From assembly GCF_023195755.1 (NCBI RefSeq), contig NZ_CP096203.1, forward strand, positions 124,001 to 188,000: DNA of 64,000 bases, in the 5' to 3' direction. The stretch comes from Chryseobacterium nepalense. GTDB lineage: Bacteria; Bacteroidota; Bacteroidia; Flavobacteriales; Weeksellaceae. Below the pieces are notes generated by a model. The model saw only the letters and a list, made by a program, of their open reading frames with translations, searched no databases and was not told the origin of the DNA. A program made the translations under genes and the position numbers. Below, one piece after another: positions 52,254 through 60,433 of this stretch; the first letter of the stretch is position 1, and every line of letters begins with the position of its first letter.

Positions 52254-53030
52254 ATGGACAATAGAGAAGAAAGTAAAGTGGCACTGGTATCGGGTGCCAA
52301 TACAGGGGTAGGTTTTCAGATCGCGAAAGCTCTTGTGAAAAACGGATACATTGTTTATGTCGGTTCACGTGATTTACAAAAAGGAAAAGCAGCGGTGTCC
52401 GAATTGGGTGAAAATGCAAAAGCTATTCAGCTGGACATTACGGATTCGGAATCGATCAGAAGGGTAGTGGAAACTGTAGCGAATCAATATGGCTACTTAA
52501 CGCTCCTGGTGAATAATGCGGCAATCTCACATATTGGAAAGGCAGGCCGAACGATGGAGGAAGTTCTGGGTTCACAGCGTGCCAGCATTGCACCAATTAA
52601 TGAACTGAAAACTGTTTGGGACACCAATGTTTTCGGAACTCTGGCTTTAACGCAGGCTTTTTTACCGTTATTGCATAAAGCTTCAAGTGCACGTATTGTA
52701 ACAGTTTCAAGTGCATTAGGATCTCTTGGGATCAATGCCAATCCGGAAAATCCATACAGGGGAAATTTTGACGCAGTTTACGGTGCTTCCAAGACCGCAC
52801 TCAACGGCATTTTTCTTTCACTGGCGATAGACCTGGAGCATACGAATATTAAAGTCCATCTGGTAAGTCCGGGATTTACGGCTACGGCGCTTAATAATTT
52901 CCAGGGAACTGATTCTGTAGAGGAAGGTTCAAAGGAACCGATCCGTGTGGCTTTGGCCGAAGATCTTCCGAACGGCAGTTTCACCGGCCCTGCCGGTTTC
53001 AGCGGTAAAGATCATGTTCTTCCGTGGTAA
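52254..53030 (+). CDS. Short-chain dehydrogenase/reductase, second copy
   Basis: 258 residues from ATG 52254; the TTG at 52248 is an unlikely start. SGANTGVGFQ cofactor motif, NNAA in LLVNNAAISHIG (Gly of the usual NNAG replaced by Ala), VSSALGS with catalytic Ser and YGASK. It is related to the SDR at 29858 and, like it, is followed by an AraC gene, so the pair was probably duplicated. The end SGKDHVLPW parallels the TPW end of the paralogue. Substrate unknown. Confidence 0.88.
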   Translation: MDNREESKVALVSGANTGVGFQIAKALVKNGYIVYVGSRDLQKGKAAVSELGENAKAIQLDITDSESIRRVVETVANQYGYLTLLVNNAAISHIGKAGRTMEEVLGSQRASIAPINELKTVWDTNVFGTLALTQAFLPLLHKASSARIVTVSSALGSLGINANPENPYRGNFDAVYGASKTALNGIFLSLAIDLEHTNIKVHLVSPGFTATALNNFQGTDSVEEGSKEPIRVALAEDLPNGSFTGPAGFSGKDHVLPW

Positions 53031-53044
53031 TATTTTAATATAGT

Positions 53045-53077
53045 AAACCTGTGATCACTGATCATAGGTTTTTTTAT
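53045..53077 (+). terminator. Hairpin between the SDR and the broken AraC gene
   Basis: Stem AAACCTGTGATC / GATCATAGGTTT with a mismatch and a tight loop, followed by TTTTTTT. It ends the SDR transcript before the AraC remnant. Confidence 0.7.
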
Positions 53078-53088
53078 ACATTTATCGC

Positions 53089-53917
53089 ATGAAAAATAAA
53101 GAGGATAAACTGGTTCGTTTTATTTCGATATCGGAAAGCCATAAGGCATTCGGGTTGCCTGCACCGCAGCATCCGCTCATCAGTCTTGTGCATTTCCATA
53201 AAGACCATCCTTTTAATACGGAAATGGCGCCGATTTACGATATTCTGAGTTTTTATAAAATAACTTTCATCACCAGAAATAAAGGAAGGCTGAAGTACGG
53301 TCGGAATTATTACGACTATAATGAAGGAAGCATGCTGTTCCTGGCACCGAATCAGCTGGTAGGAAGCACTGATTACAACAGTGAAACGTACTGTTATATT
53401 TTACTGATTCATCCTGATTTTCTGCTGGGTTATCCTTTGGCCAGGAAAATTAAGCAGTATGCCTATTTTTCCTATTCGTGGAATGAAGCGCTGCATCTTT
53501 CGGATTCTGAAAAAGGAATCATTCTTTCCATTTACAAGATTATGGAACAGGAGCTGAACAGCCGCGTGGATGAATTCAGTCAGGAGGTTGTCATTGCACA
53601 GCTGGAATTGCTTTTGAGCTATGTCAACAGGTTTTATAAACGCCAGTTCATTACACGAAAAGTAATGAATAATGATATTATTCAGCATTTCGCCCGGGTA
53701 TCTGAGTGATGTTTTACGTTCCGTGATCGGGAAAAGCACACAACAGTATATCCGGGAAAAACTCACCGAAAAAGCCAAGGAAAGATTAACTTCCACTGAT
53801 TTGACGGTAGGAGAAATTGCGTATGAACTGGGTTTCGAGCATCCGCAGTCATTCAGCAAAATGTTCAGGGTGCAGACAGGCCTTTCTCCCGTAGAGTTTC
53901 GTAAAAATATCTCTTAG
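53089..53917 (+). pseudogene. AraC-family regulator broken by deletion and frameshift
   Basis: Residues 1-198 in the first frame match the AraC regulator at 30630 along its whole sensor domain up to FYKRQFITRKVMNNDIIQHF, then read ARVSE and stop at 53709. The DNA-binding end (PGYLSDVLRSVIGKSTQQYI ... VGEIAYELGFEHPQSFSKMF ... PVEFRKN) continues in another frame to 53917. Compared with the intact paralogue, about 31 codons are missing at the junction near 53690, including the first recognition helix (paralogue: VQDLADQLNVSAN). The deletion length is not a multiple of three, which causes the shift. The protein cannot bind DNA as a normal AraC dimer. Confidence 0.88.
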
Positions 53918-53934
53918 TTTATTTATATATTTTT

Positions 53935-54741
53935 TTAAATACTTAAAAATAAGTCGGGATCGTTTAAATAGAAAATAACCATATTCGGGATGAGGTATTT
54001 GTAAAACTTAAGTACTTTCTTTATTTTTCGTCTGGTAACCTGTCTCTGCGCAGCTTCCTTAATTTTTTTCATGCATTCATCCTTTGAACTGCCATACAAT
54101 TTGGCATATTCTTCGGCAATAATTTCAATAACCTCAGAATTGTTGGTAAGCCGTGCAAAATTGTTAAGTCTTTTGTTCAGATCAATAGAATCGTAAAAAT
54201 TCATTCTGTTAAGATCAACCAGGTAAATTGAATAGTGGCTGTCTTCCTTACGGATCAGGAAATTATTTGGTGAATTATCAAGAAACTGAATTCCGTCGTT
54301 ATGCAGACGAAACATTAGTCGTGCATATTCTTTTATAATCTTTTCGCGATCGGTAAAAGACTGATCATGAAGAACACGGTCAAGCGTCCAGACATCCTCC
54401 AGTTGTTCACTGATGTAATAGCTGGATGTCAATCCGATAAAATCATGGTTTTCTAGGTAGGCAACGGGACGGGGAGTATGGTAATTCTTGCTGATGAGCA
54501 TATGAGCATACTCGAATGAACGGTGTGCTTTAGATTTACGGTAAAATTTGTAAACGTGCCTGTTGATAATATTATGTTGTTTGAAGGACTTAAAATTGAG
54601 ATGCATTCCATTGACATCGAAAACCTTAATCACATTTCGGGAACCATTACCAATTAATGTTCCTTCGCTTTTAAACTTCTTCAAAGTTGATAGAATATCA
54701 TCTTTATATTGAGATAAACCTTCAGCAAAAATCAATTTCAT
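53935..54741 (-). CDS. Lipopolysaccharide kinase (InaA/Kdo-kinase-like)
   Basis: 268 residues. Protein-kinase-like fold of the LPS kinase type: GNGSRNVIKVF near the N-terminus, a basic segment with the likely ATP-contacting Lys (LNFKSFKQHN), then FRLHNDGIQFLDNSPNNFLI with catalytic-loop Asp155 and Asn160, and YLVDLNR with metal-binding Asp176. The canonical HGD is replaced by FLD. Such enzymes phosphorylate Kdo or heptose of the LPS core in the cytoplasm. The neighbouring GT9 gene supports a role in LPS core modification. Confidence 0.78.
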   Translation of the reverse strand: MKLIFAEGLSQYKDDILSTLKKFKSEGTLIGNGSRNVIKVFDVNGMHLNFKSFKQHNIINRHVYKFYRKSKAHRSFEYAHMLISKNYHTPRPVAYLENHDFIGLTSSYYISEQLEDVWTLDRVLHDQSFTDREKIIKEYARLMFRLHNDGIQFLDNSPNNFLIRKEDSHYSIYLVDLNRMNFYDSIDLNKRLNNFARLTNNSEVIEIIAEEYAKLYGSSKDECMKKIKEAAQRQVTRRKIKKVLKFYKYLIPNMVIFYLNDPDLFLSI

Positions 54742-54767
54742 ATCATATATTTTTAGTTTGTGTAATT

Positions 54768-55808
54768 CTATCCTACGGTTGTACGCAGTAAACGCATAAT
54801 ATCTTCGTTCGTCGTATGCTGCGTATTTACAGAGAAACTTTTTGGGTTATAAGGTTTGTAAAGATTTTCATCAGTTACCATAAATAAACCCACCGTTGGT
54901 GTCCCGCTTGCACTGGCAAGATGCATTACGCCATTATCTGCTGCAATAAATACTGCCGTATTGGCCATAAAACCGCCCATTTCTCTGATATCCTTACTGT
55001 AAAAATGTGGTATGGAAAAGTTTAGTTTGGAAATGTTTTCAACGGGTAAAAGTTCTACAATATTATAATCGGGAAATGTTTCTTTCAGTGTATTATAAAA
55101 ATCGGACCACCATTGTTCGGAATAGCATTTATCGCCCGTAGCATTGGTAAACAGGCAGATCGTAGGTCTGTCATTGTTTGTGATGGAAAAAAGTTTCTTT
55201 TTCCCGGCTTCTATTTCTTCGGCATCCAGTTTAATATCAAGAAAGGGAATGTCATTCTTATTTTCCGGAACTCCCAGTTCAGATAAAAAATGTCTTAAGT
55301 CATAAATACTCTGTTTTGCAGAATGCTGATAATCATTAAATTCCTGTAAGTATTTTTCATCAAATTCGCCAAACATCTTGTATCTGGAATTGGCTGCTAA
55401 GGTGGATATTCTTCCTGAAGATGACCCAAAATTAGCATTAATAACCAAATCATACTTTTTTGTACGCAGTGACATCCAGCCTTTCAGATATTTAAAAATA
55501 TTGCTGAACGGTTTTTTCGGAAGCTGGATAATTTTGTCAATATTTGTATAATTTTTATAAATAATAGGAGTGATTTGTCCTTTTACAAAAAGATCAATTT
55601 TACTTTCGGGGAATGTATTGATTACTTCCTGTACCAGTGGGCTTAGAAGCAGCAGATTTCCAAGACGGTGATTAGGTCTTGTGATGAGAATTCTTTTTAT
55701 TTTAATATCGTTTTTTTCAGATTTTTTTAAACCGGACTTCCCAATATTTTTTGTTAGATTTCTCATTAATGACCTCCTAACCTTGTTAATTCCCTTCGGT
55801 ATTTTCAT
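54768..55808 (-). CDS. Glycosyltransferase family 9 (heptosyltransferase-like)
   Basis: 346 residues from ATG 55808 (the GTG at 55835 would add nine hydrophobic residues; ATG preferred). RILITRPNHRLGNLLLLSPL is the GT9 start, and the C-terminal half has CLFTNATGDKCYSEQWWSDF and FIAADNGVMHLASASGTPTV, the ADP-heptose-binding region. The family adds heptose to LPS core or related acceptors. It is encoded upstream of the LPS kinase gene on the same strand (26-nt gap), so both probably modify the same glycan. Confidence 0.88.
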   Translation of the reverse strand: MKIPKGINKVRRSLMRNLTKNIGKSGLKKSEKNDIKIKRILITRPNHRLGNLLLLSPLVQEVINTFPESKIDLFVKGQITPIIYKNYTNIDKIIQLPKKPFSNIFKYLKGWMSLRTKKYDLVINANFGSSSGRISTLAANSRYKMFGEFDEKYLQEFNDYQHSAKQSIYDLRHFLSELGVPENKNDIPFLDIKLDAEEIEAGKKKLFSITNNDRPTICLFTNATGDKCYSEQWWSDFYNTLKETFPDYNIVELLPVENISKLNFSIPHFYSKDIREMGGFMANTAVFIAADNGVMHLASASGTPTVGLFMVTDENLYKPYNPKSFSVNTQHTTNEDIMRLLRTTVG

Positions 55809-55980
55809 GAAAAAATAGTATTTAAAATAGTGCACAATTTACTGATAAATACTAATGTATTTTCTATGTTATTCGGATTTCCGATAGTAATTGTCTATAA
55901 AGGTAATAGGCATTTATTGTATTGCATGACACTGATTATAATGCTGATTATTAGATAACTCTAATTTTTGCTTTATACAT

Positions 55981-56346
55981 TCAGTCTTTACTGTTACCAA
56001 TAGTATTCATCAAATCGCTCCACGCTCCTCCGTTATACACATTTTTGAAGCCTCTTTCTTTTAAAATACTTTCGGCTTTTACACTTCTTAAGCCATGAGA
56101 ACATACGGTAATGTAGGTTTTGTCGGGATCAAGTTCGATATACCGTTCTCTAATCGTACCTAAAGAAATATTCCTTGAGCCTGGGATATGTCCGGTGCTG
56201 AATTCTTTTTCTGTTCTCACATCAAGGATTACCGCCCCGTTTTTGATCAGTTGATCCAATCCGTTGTCCAAAGTCTGAAATTTATAAATCCTATAAATTA
56301 TATATACCGTGAGAACAATTCCCAAAAATATAACCGCCTTTTTCAT
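55981..56346 (-). CDS. Membrane-anchored rhodanese-like protein
   Basis: 121 residues: an N-terminal hydrophobic helix (AVIFLGIVLTVYIIYRIY) and one rhodanese domain with VILDVRTEKEFSTGHIPGS and the active loop VCSHGLRS (Cys82). It should carry sulphane sulphur or act as a thiol sensor. Its start overlaps the stop of the DUF3817 gene by 4 nt. It is the last gene of the TetR-controlled series. Confidence 0.87.
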   Translation of the reverse strand: MKKAVIFLGIVLTVYIIYRIYKFQTLDNGLDQLIKNGAVILDVRTEKEFSTGHIPGSRNISLGTIRERYIELDPDKTYITVCSHGLRSVKAESILKERGFKNVYNGGAWSDLMNTIGNSKD

Positions 56347-56645
56347 ATTTTGCTTAAAATTTTTCTGTCAATATAGAATGTTCCGAAAGGAATCATGCAG
56401 GCCAAAAGCACTTTCCACGTGATTTGTTTAAATTTCCATTGCTGTTCGACACCTACACTTAATGTATTAAACAAAAACAGAAGAAATAATGAACCGTGAA
56501 CAGGTCCCATTACTTTTACTATTGCTGGATTGTTGAATGCATACTTTAATGGCACAGCGATGAAAACAAGTACCAACAGCGAAATCCCTTCAAGGATGGC
56601 GATTATTCTTAATCTTCCGATCCTGGTTTTAAATAAATTGATCAT
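56343..56645 (-). CDS. DUF3817-domain membrane protein
   Basis: 100 residues from ATG 56645 (the TTG at 56672 overlaps the gene upstream). Three hydrophobic helices with the DUF3817 pattern (RIIAILEGISLLVLVFIAVP; VMGPVHGSLFLLFLF; KVLLACMIPFGTFYID). The function of DUF3817 is unknown; these proteins are often fused or adjacent to transporters or redox genes. The spacing (1 nt upstream, 4-nt overlap downstream) indicates one operon. Confidence 0.85.
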   Translation of the reverse strand: MINLFKTRIGRLRIIAILEGISLLVLVFIAVPLKYAFNNPAIVKVMGPVHGSLFLLFLFNTLSVGVEQQWKFKQITWKVLLACMIPFGTFYIDRKILSKI

Positions 56646-56646
56646 A

Positions 56647-57105
56647 TTATCGTATATAAGGTCTTTGAGCAAGAGGAGAAAACGGCCACGGAATAGCCAA
56701 TAGTATAATAATCAATGCGATACTGAAATAGATAAGCATTATGGCAAACTTTTCCTTATCGGTAGATTTTCTTTTTGCAAGAGCGGAGCCAATGGTAATC
56801 AGAACAATTGAGAAAAGCATCAGTGCAATATGGATCAGTCCGAAAAAAAGGATATCAAACGATGCTTTGGCTTCATTGAAATTTTTCCAGAAATATTTGA
56901 CTGTCGGACTTTTGGAATATAATATAATTCCTAATACCAGCTGAACATGAACAACTGTAGCAGTCCAGTGTCTTAAAGAATCCACTATTTTTGAGAATTC
57001 CAGATTTAAAAAATACCCTTTACAGGCTTTGAAAATTGAATATACAAGGCTTAAAAGAACCAGCCAGCGAAACAAAGAATGTAAAAAAGTCAAAGTCTGA
57101 TACAT
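56647..57105 (-). CDS. Four-helix membrane protein with conserved His, unknown
   Basis: 152 residues with four hydrophobic helices and several His near helix ends (LTFLHSLFRWLVLL; LRHWTATVVHVQLVLGI; FGLIHIALMLFSIV). The His pattern could ligate haem, as in small cytochrome-b-type proteins, but no known family signature is seen. It is the first gene after a TetR operator-like palindrome (57141-57160) and heads the three-gene operon with DUF3817 and rhodanese. Confidence 0.7.
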   Translation of the reverse strand: MYQTLTFLHSLFRWLVLLSLVYSIFKACKGYFLNLEFSKIVDSLRHWTATVVHVQLVLGIILYSKSPTVKYFWKNFNEAKASFDILFFGLIHIALMLFSIVLITIGSALAKRKSTDKEKFAIMLIYFSIALIIILLAIPWPFSPLAQRPYIR

Positions 57106-57140
57106 GTCACATTTTTAAGATGCAACAAAGATATAACAAA

Positions 57141-57160
57141 AACATACTAACTGGTATGTT
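57141..57160 (-). promoter_or_regulatory. Palindromic operator before the membrane-protein operon
   Basis: Perfect 7-bp arms AACATAC / GTATGTT around TAACTG. A 16-bp core, ACTAACTGGTATGTTT (57146-57161), recurs exactly at 57771-57786 before the tetR-type gene. This is strong evidence for one regulator at both sites. Confidence 0.65.
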
Positions 57161-57172
57161 TTTTTAGGAAAA

Positions 57173-57763
57173 TTATTTTAAGCTGTTAAAATAGGATTTG
57201 AGTCCGTTCAGAAATACCAGATATACCTCTTTGGAATTTTCCAGTTTGCCTAAATTTCTCACTCCCCAATATCCAGACATTACAAACACAGCAATTTCCC
57301 GGGGATCAACTTCAGGTTTTACCAGGCCATTTTTTTTGCTTCGCTCCACTGCTTCTGTGATGGCCTGTTCCCATTGTTTGGAAAGTTCATTCAAAGTTTT
57401 GGTAAATTCAATATTCCAGGGTGCCATCTCCTGGGTGAAATTTGAGGCGGGGCATCCGCTTTCAACGGTCATAAAAGAATCCTCCATCAGGATATGGTAA
57501 ACGAGATCGTAGATTTTTTCCAGTGCATTTTCCGAACTTTTCAGAGGTTCTATAAAGTTTGCTGAAAAATTAGGACGCAATAATTCATTCAGAATAGCCA
57601 GCCCCATTTCGTCCTTGGTCTTAAAGTGATAATAGAAAGCGCCTTTCGTCACCTTTGTCTTTGCAATAATCTCATCAATGCTTGTGGTTTGGTAGCCTTT
57701 GCTATAGATTAGGATAAAAGCGGTTTGAAGAATATGCAGTCTGGTCTCCTGTGATTTTTTCAT
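57173..57763 (-). CDS. TetR/AcrR-family transcriptional regulator
   Basis: 196 residues from ATG 57763 (the TTG at 57790 would place the start inside the operator). N-terminal TetR HTH (TSIDEIIAKTKVTKGAFYYH then FKTKDEMGLAIL) and a helical ligand domain with Cys in ESGCPASNFTQEM. It probably represses itself and the downstream operon, since identical 16-bp operator cores precede both. The ligand is unknown; the downstream rhodanese and His-rich membrane protein point to a redox or sulphur stress. Confidence 0.9.
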   Translation of the reverse strand: MKKSQETRLHILQTAFILIYSKGYQTTSIDEIIAKTKVTKGAFYYHFKTKDEMGLAILNELLRPNFSANFIEPLKSSENALEKIYDLVYHILMEDSFMTVESGCPASNFTQEMAPWNIEFTKTLNELSKQWEQAITEAVERSKKNGLVKPEVDPREIAVFVMSGYWGVRNLGKLENSKEVYLVFLNGLKSYFNSLK

Positions 57764-57770
57764 AAAGTGT

Positions 57771-57786
57771 ACTAACTGGTATGTTT
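57771..57786 (-). promoter_or_regulatory. Second copy of the TetR operator core
   Basis: ACTAACTGGTATGTTT, identical to 57146-57161, 8 bp upstream of the regulator ATG. The palindrome is less perfect on the outer left arm (AAGTGTAC). Confidence 0.6.
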
Positions 57787-58149
57787 GCAAAGTAACAAAT
57801 TTATTATATTATTAGCCTTTGCATTTTGCAGATACCGCCAAGTGAATGATAATTAAATCTTTGTCTTTCTTTATTAAATGAAATTCCATTATTATCTTAA
57901 AAAATAAAGATTTATTTTAAAAATTTGTCTTTCCTATCGATAAAAAAGCGCAAGATTATCCAAAGAATTATAAAAAAATACCGATTATAAAGCTAAACAA
58001 AGGCGTGTCACTTATTTTCGAAAAACAATAATTCAAAATGCACAACGGGTTATATTATAAATTGCAAAGAACCGTAATTGTAGTCTAATGGCATAGCTGG
58101 CCGTATTCGAATTATGTATATAAGTAGCTGTTATTGATGAATCGTAAAT
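57787..58149. other. Gene-free spacer between the TetR gene and the glycan operon
   Basis: 363 bp, AT-rich. I saw no coding sequence, tRNA-like cloverleaf or clear terminator here. Confidence 0.5.
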
Positions 58150-59346
58150 TTAACTTTCTTCAGTAATAACAATTTCTTCTGGTAAAAGTAATGTCAAAAG
58201 ATTAAATCTGAATTCATTTAACGCAACCAGGCTTTCCTGATGAATTTCCCGGTGAAGATTGGAAGGATCCGGAATATCCCATAATCCGCTGTGATGCCAT
58301 ATTTCAGGAAAATCCCAATCGGGTCGGTCAATAATCGGGTAAATGCAGCATCCATATAAAGGAATTTCTTTTTTAATGATTTTGATACATTCTTTATGAA
58401 TCATTTTTAGCCAGGAATACCTTTTATGCTCCGGAATGCTGGTTTCTGAAATGACAACAGGCCTTTTGTATTGCAGATATACTTCTTCCACAAGGGAACT
58501 CAGGCTTCTCCATATCGGATTTGGCGGATCGCAATCCCAGGGAATGGATTGATGCTCATTGAGCGTCCATTGATTGTTAAAATAAAAATTGACGCCGATA
58601 ATATCAAGATATTCTTCTTTTCCCCGAAGTTCAGGGCACATCTTTCCACTCAATATATCTAAGACCTGAAACTGTTCCTGATGTTTTTCCTGTGCTGCAA
58701 AACATAAATCCGGATCAGACGAATCTGATGCCGAAATATGGACAAGCGGTTCGGTAACCATAATTCTTACAGAAGGATCTGCCTCTTTCATCATTTCTAT
58801 ACCTTCTATATAAGCTTTCATCAGCATGTATTTTACTTCCCATCCCTGGTTGATGCAATACGGACTGGTTCCTTTTACTTCCCCGCCCAGCCAGGATAAA
58901 AAACTGACTTCATTAATTGGGGTAATGATAAGTGCTCCATCCGGAACAAGGCTCCTGTATTTCTTAACAAAAGCCCTGCAGAGGTGGGCAAAACGACGCG
59001 CAAACATAGGATGTAAAGGCGTGAGATCATCCGGAAAACCAAAATGGCAGATGTCCCAAACTACCTGAATATCATGTTTATGTGCATGAATTATTAGGTC
59101 CTCCACCTGAGTCCAGTCATACACGAAAGGTTTTTTTTCTACATGGCTCCAGCGGATTCCTTCTCTCACTGTCGTAATATCGATTTCACGGAGTCGTTTA
59201 TAGTCTTCATTAATCAACCGGTCGTGACCCGTTAATACAATAAGATCAATCCTTTCTCCAAATGCATTCTGATGATCTGCACATTCAAACCCTCCCATAA
59301 TGAAAGAGCGAAAAGGATTTCCTGAAACTGACTTACTGACTGTCAT
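58150..59346 (-). CDS. Clan GH-A glycoside hydrolase (GH1-like) of a galactofuranose glycan operon
   Basis: 398 residues, no signal peptide, so probably cytosolic. TIM-barrel pattern with acid/base Glu146 in TPINEVSFLSW and nucleophile Glu301 in VVISETSIPEH, the NE/E pair of clan GH-A. The sequence is shorter than classical GH1 beta-glucosidases (about 450). Its start overlaps the glf stop by 14 nt. Coupling with a galactofuranose-producing mutase and a glycosyltransferase suggests that it trims or transfers a sugar during glycan assembly rather than degrading food. The substrate is unknown. Confidence 0.75.
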   Translation of the reverse strand: MTVSKSVSGNPFRSFIMGGFECADHQNAFGERIDLIVLTGHDRLINEDYKRLREIDITTVREGIRWSHVEKKPFVYDWTQVEDLIIHAHKHDIQVVWDICHFGFPDDLTPLHPMFARRFAHLCRAFVKKYRSLVPDGALIITPINEVSFLSWLGGEVKGTSPYCINQGWEVKYMLMKAYIEGIEMMKEADPSVRIMVTEPLVHISASDSSDPDLCFAAQEKHQEQFQVLDILSGKMCPELRGKEEYLDIIGVNFYFNNQWTLNEHQSIPWDCDPPNPIWRSLSSLVEEVYLQYKRPVVISETSIPEHKRYSWLKMIHKECIKIIKKEIPLYGCCIYPIIDRPDWDFPEIWHHSGLWDIPDPSNLHREIHQESLVALNEFRFNLLTLLLPEEIVITEES

Positions 59347-60433
59347 TTTCTTTTATGATTTTTCGAAACAATGCCAGCGATTGAGCAACCACCTGATCCA
59401 TATTATAATATTTATAAGTGCCCAGACGTCCCGTAAAGTAAACATCCGGCATTTCATCAGCCAGTTTTCTATACTGATTGTAAATTTCCTGATTTTCTTT
59501 TCTGGGAATAGGATAATAAGGATCTCCTTCACCGGTTGGATATTCGTATACAATGGTTGTTTTAGAATGCTTCTGACCGGTAAGGTGTTTAAATTCAGTA
59601 ATTCTGGTGTAAAGGTTGGATGTAGGATAATTAATCGTACCTGTAACCTGATATTGATGTTGATCGAGAGTTTCAAACTCGAAATTGATAGACCGGTAAG
59701 GCAGTTTACCGAAACGGAAATCAAAATAACTGTCTACAGGTCCTGTAAAGATCAGCTTTTGGTGCGGAATCAGATTTACGATGTCCTTGTAATTAGTATT
59801 CAGCATAATGTGAATATTGGGATGTGACAGCATCTTTCTGAACATTTCAGTATAACCGTTTTTAGGCATTGCCTGGAAAGTGTCGGTAAAATAGCGGTCG
59901 TCGCTGTTGGTTCTGGTAGGCACTCTGGCTGTAACCGATGCATCCAGTTCTGAAGGATCAAGATTCCACTGTTTTTTGGTATATCCACGAAAAAATTTTT
60001 CATATAACTCTTTTCCCACGGCATTAATTACGACATCTTCCGAAGTTAAAACCTGCTTTCTGGCTTCAGCTTTTGAGGCCAGAAATTCTTTCACTTCAGA
60101 AGAAGAAAGCTTGCTTCCATAAAGTGTATTAATGGTAGTAAGATTGATGGGAATAGGAACAAGCTGCCCGTCGACACTTGCTAAAACCCTGTGTTCATAG
60201 GGTCTCCATTCGGTAAATTGTGAAAGATATTTAAAAACTTCTTCAGAATTTGTGTGGAAGATATGAGGCCCGTATTTATGAATCATAATCCCGTCTTCAT
60301 TATAATGATCATAGGCGTTTCCGGCAATATGGTCTCTTTTGTCTACAATAAGAACTTTTTTCCCCTGCTTTGCAAGGCGTTCGGCAAGTACTGCTCCCGC
60401 AAACCCGCAGCCGATTATCAGAAAATCATACAT
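59333..60433 (-). CDS. glf: UDP-galactopyranose mutase
   Basis: 366 residues. FAD-binding start YDFLIIGCGFAGAVLAERLA, then VDKRDHIAGNAYDHYNEDGI, GPHIFHTNSEEVFKYL and the C-terminal FTGRLGTYKYYNMDQVVAQS, all typical of bacterial Glf. It converts UDP-galactopyranose to UDP-galactofuranose in the cytosol. It overlaps the glycosyltransferase gene by 8 nt and the hydrolase gene by 14 nt, so the three are one operon for a galactofuranose-containing glycan. Confidence 0.95.
   Translation of the reverse strand: MYDFLIIGCGFAGAVLAERLAKQGKKVLIVDKRDHIAGNAYDHYNEDGIMIHKYGPHIFHTNSEEVFKYLSQFTEWRPYEHRVLASVDGQLVPIPINLTTINTLYGSKLSSSEVKEFLASKAEARKQVLTSEDVVINAVGKELYEKFFRGYTKKQWNLDPSELDASVTARVPTRTNSDDRYFTDTFQAMPKNGYTEMFRKMLSHPNIHIMLNTNYKDIVNLIPHQKLIFTGPVDSYFDFRFGKLPYRSINFEFETLDQHQYQVTGTINYPTSNLYTRITEFKHLTGQKHSKTTIVYEYPTGEGDPYYPIPRKENQEIYNQYRKLADEMPDVYFTGRLGTYKYYNMDQVVAQSLALFRKIIKENDSQ

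Noticed and set aside
55809..55835. GTG start adding nine residues to the GT9 protein
   Set aside because: The extension is short and hydrophobic without function; ATG 55808 starts with the basic segment usual in GT9 proteins.
58060..58120. tRNA-like words (TGTAGTCTAATGGC)
   Set aside because: No acceptor stem, anticodon arm or T-loop (GTTCRA) could be placed around it.
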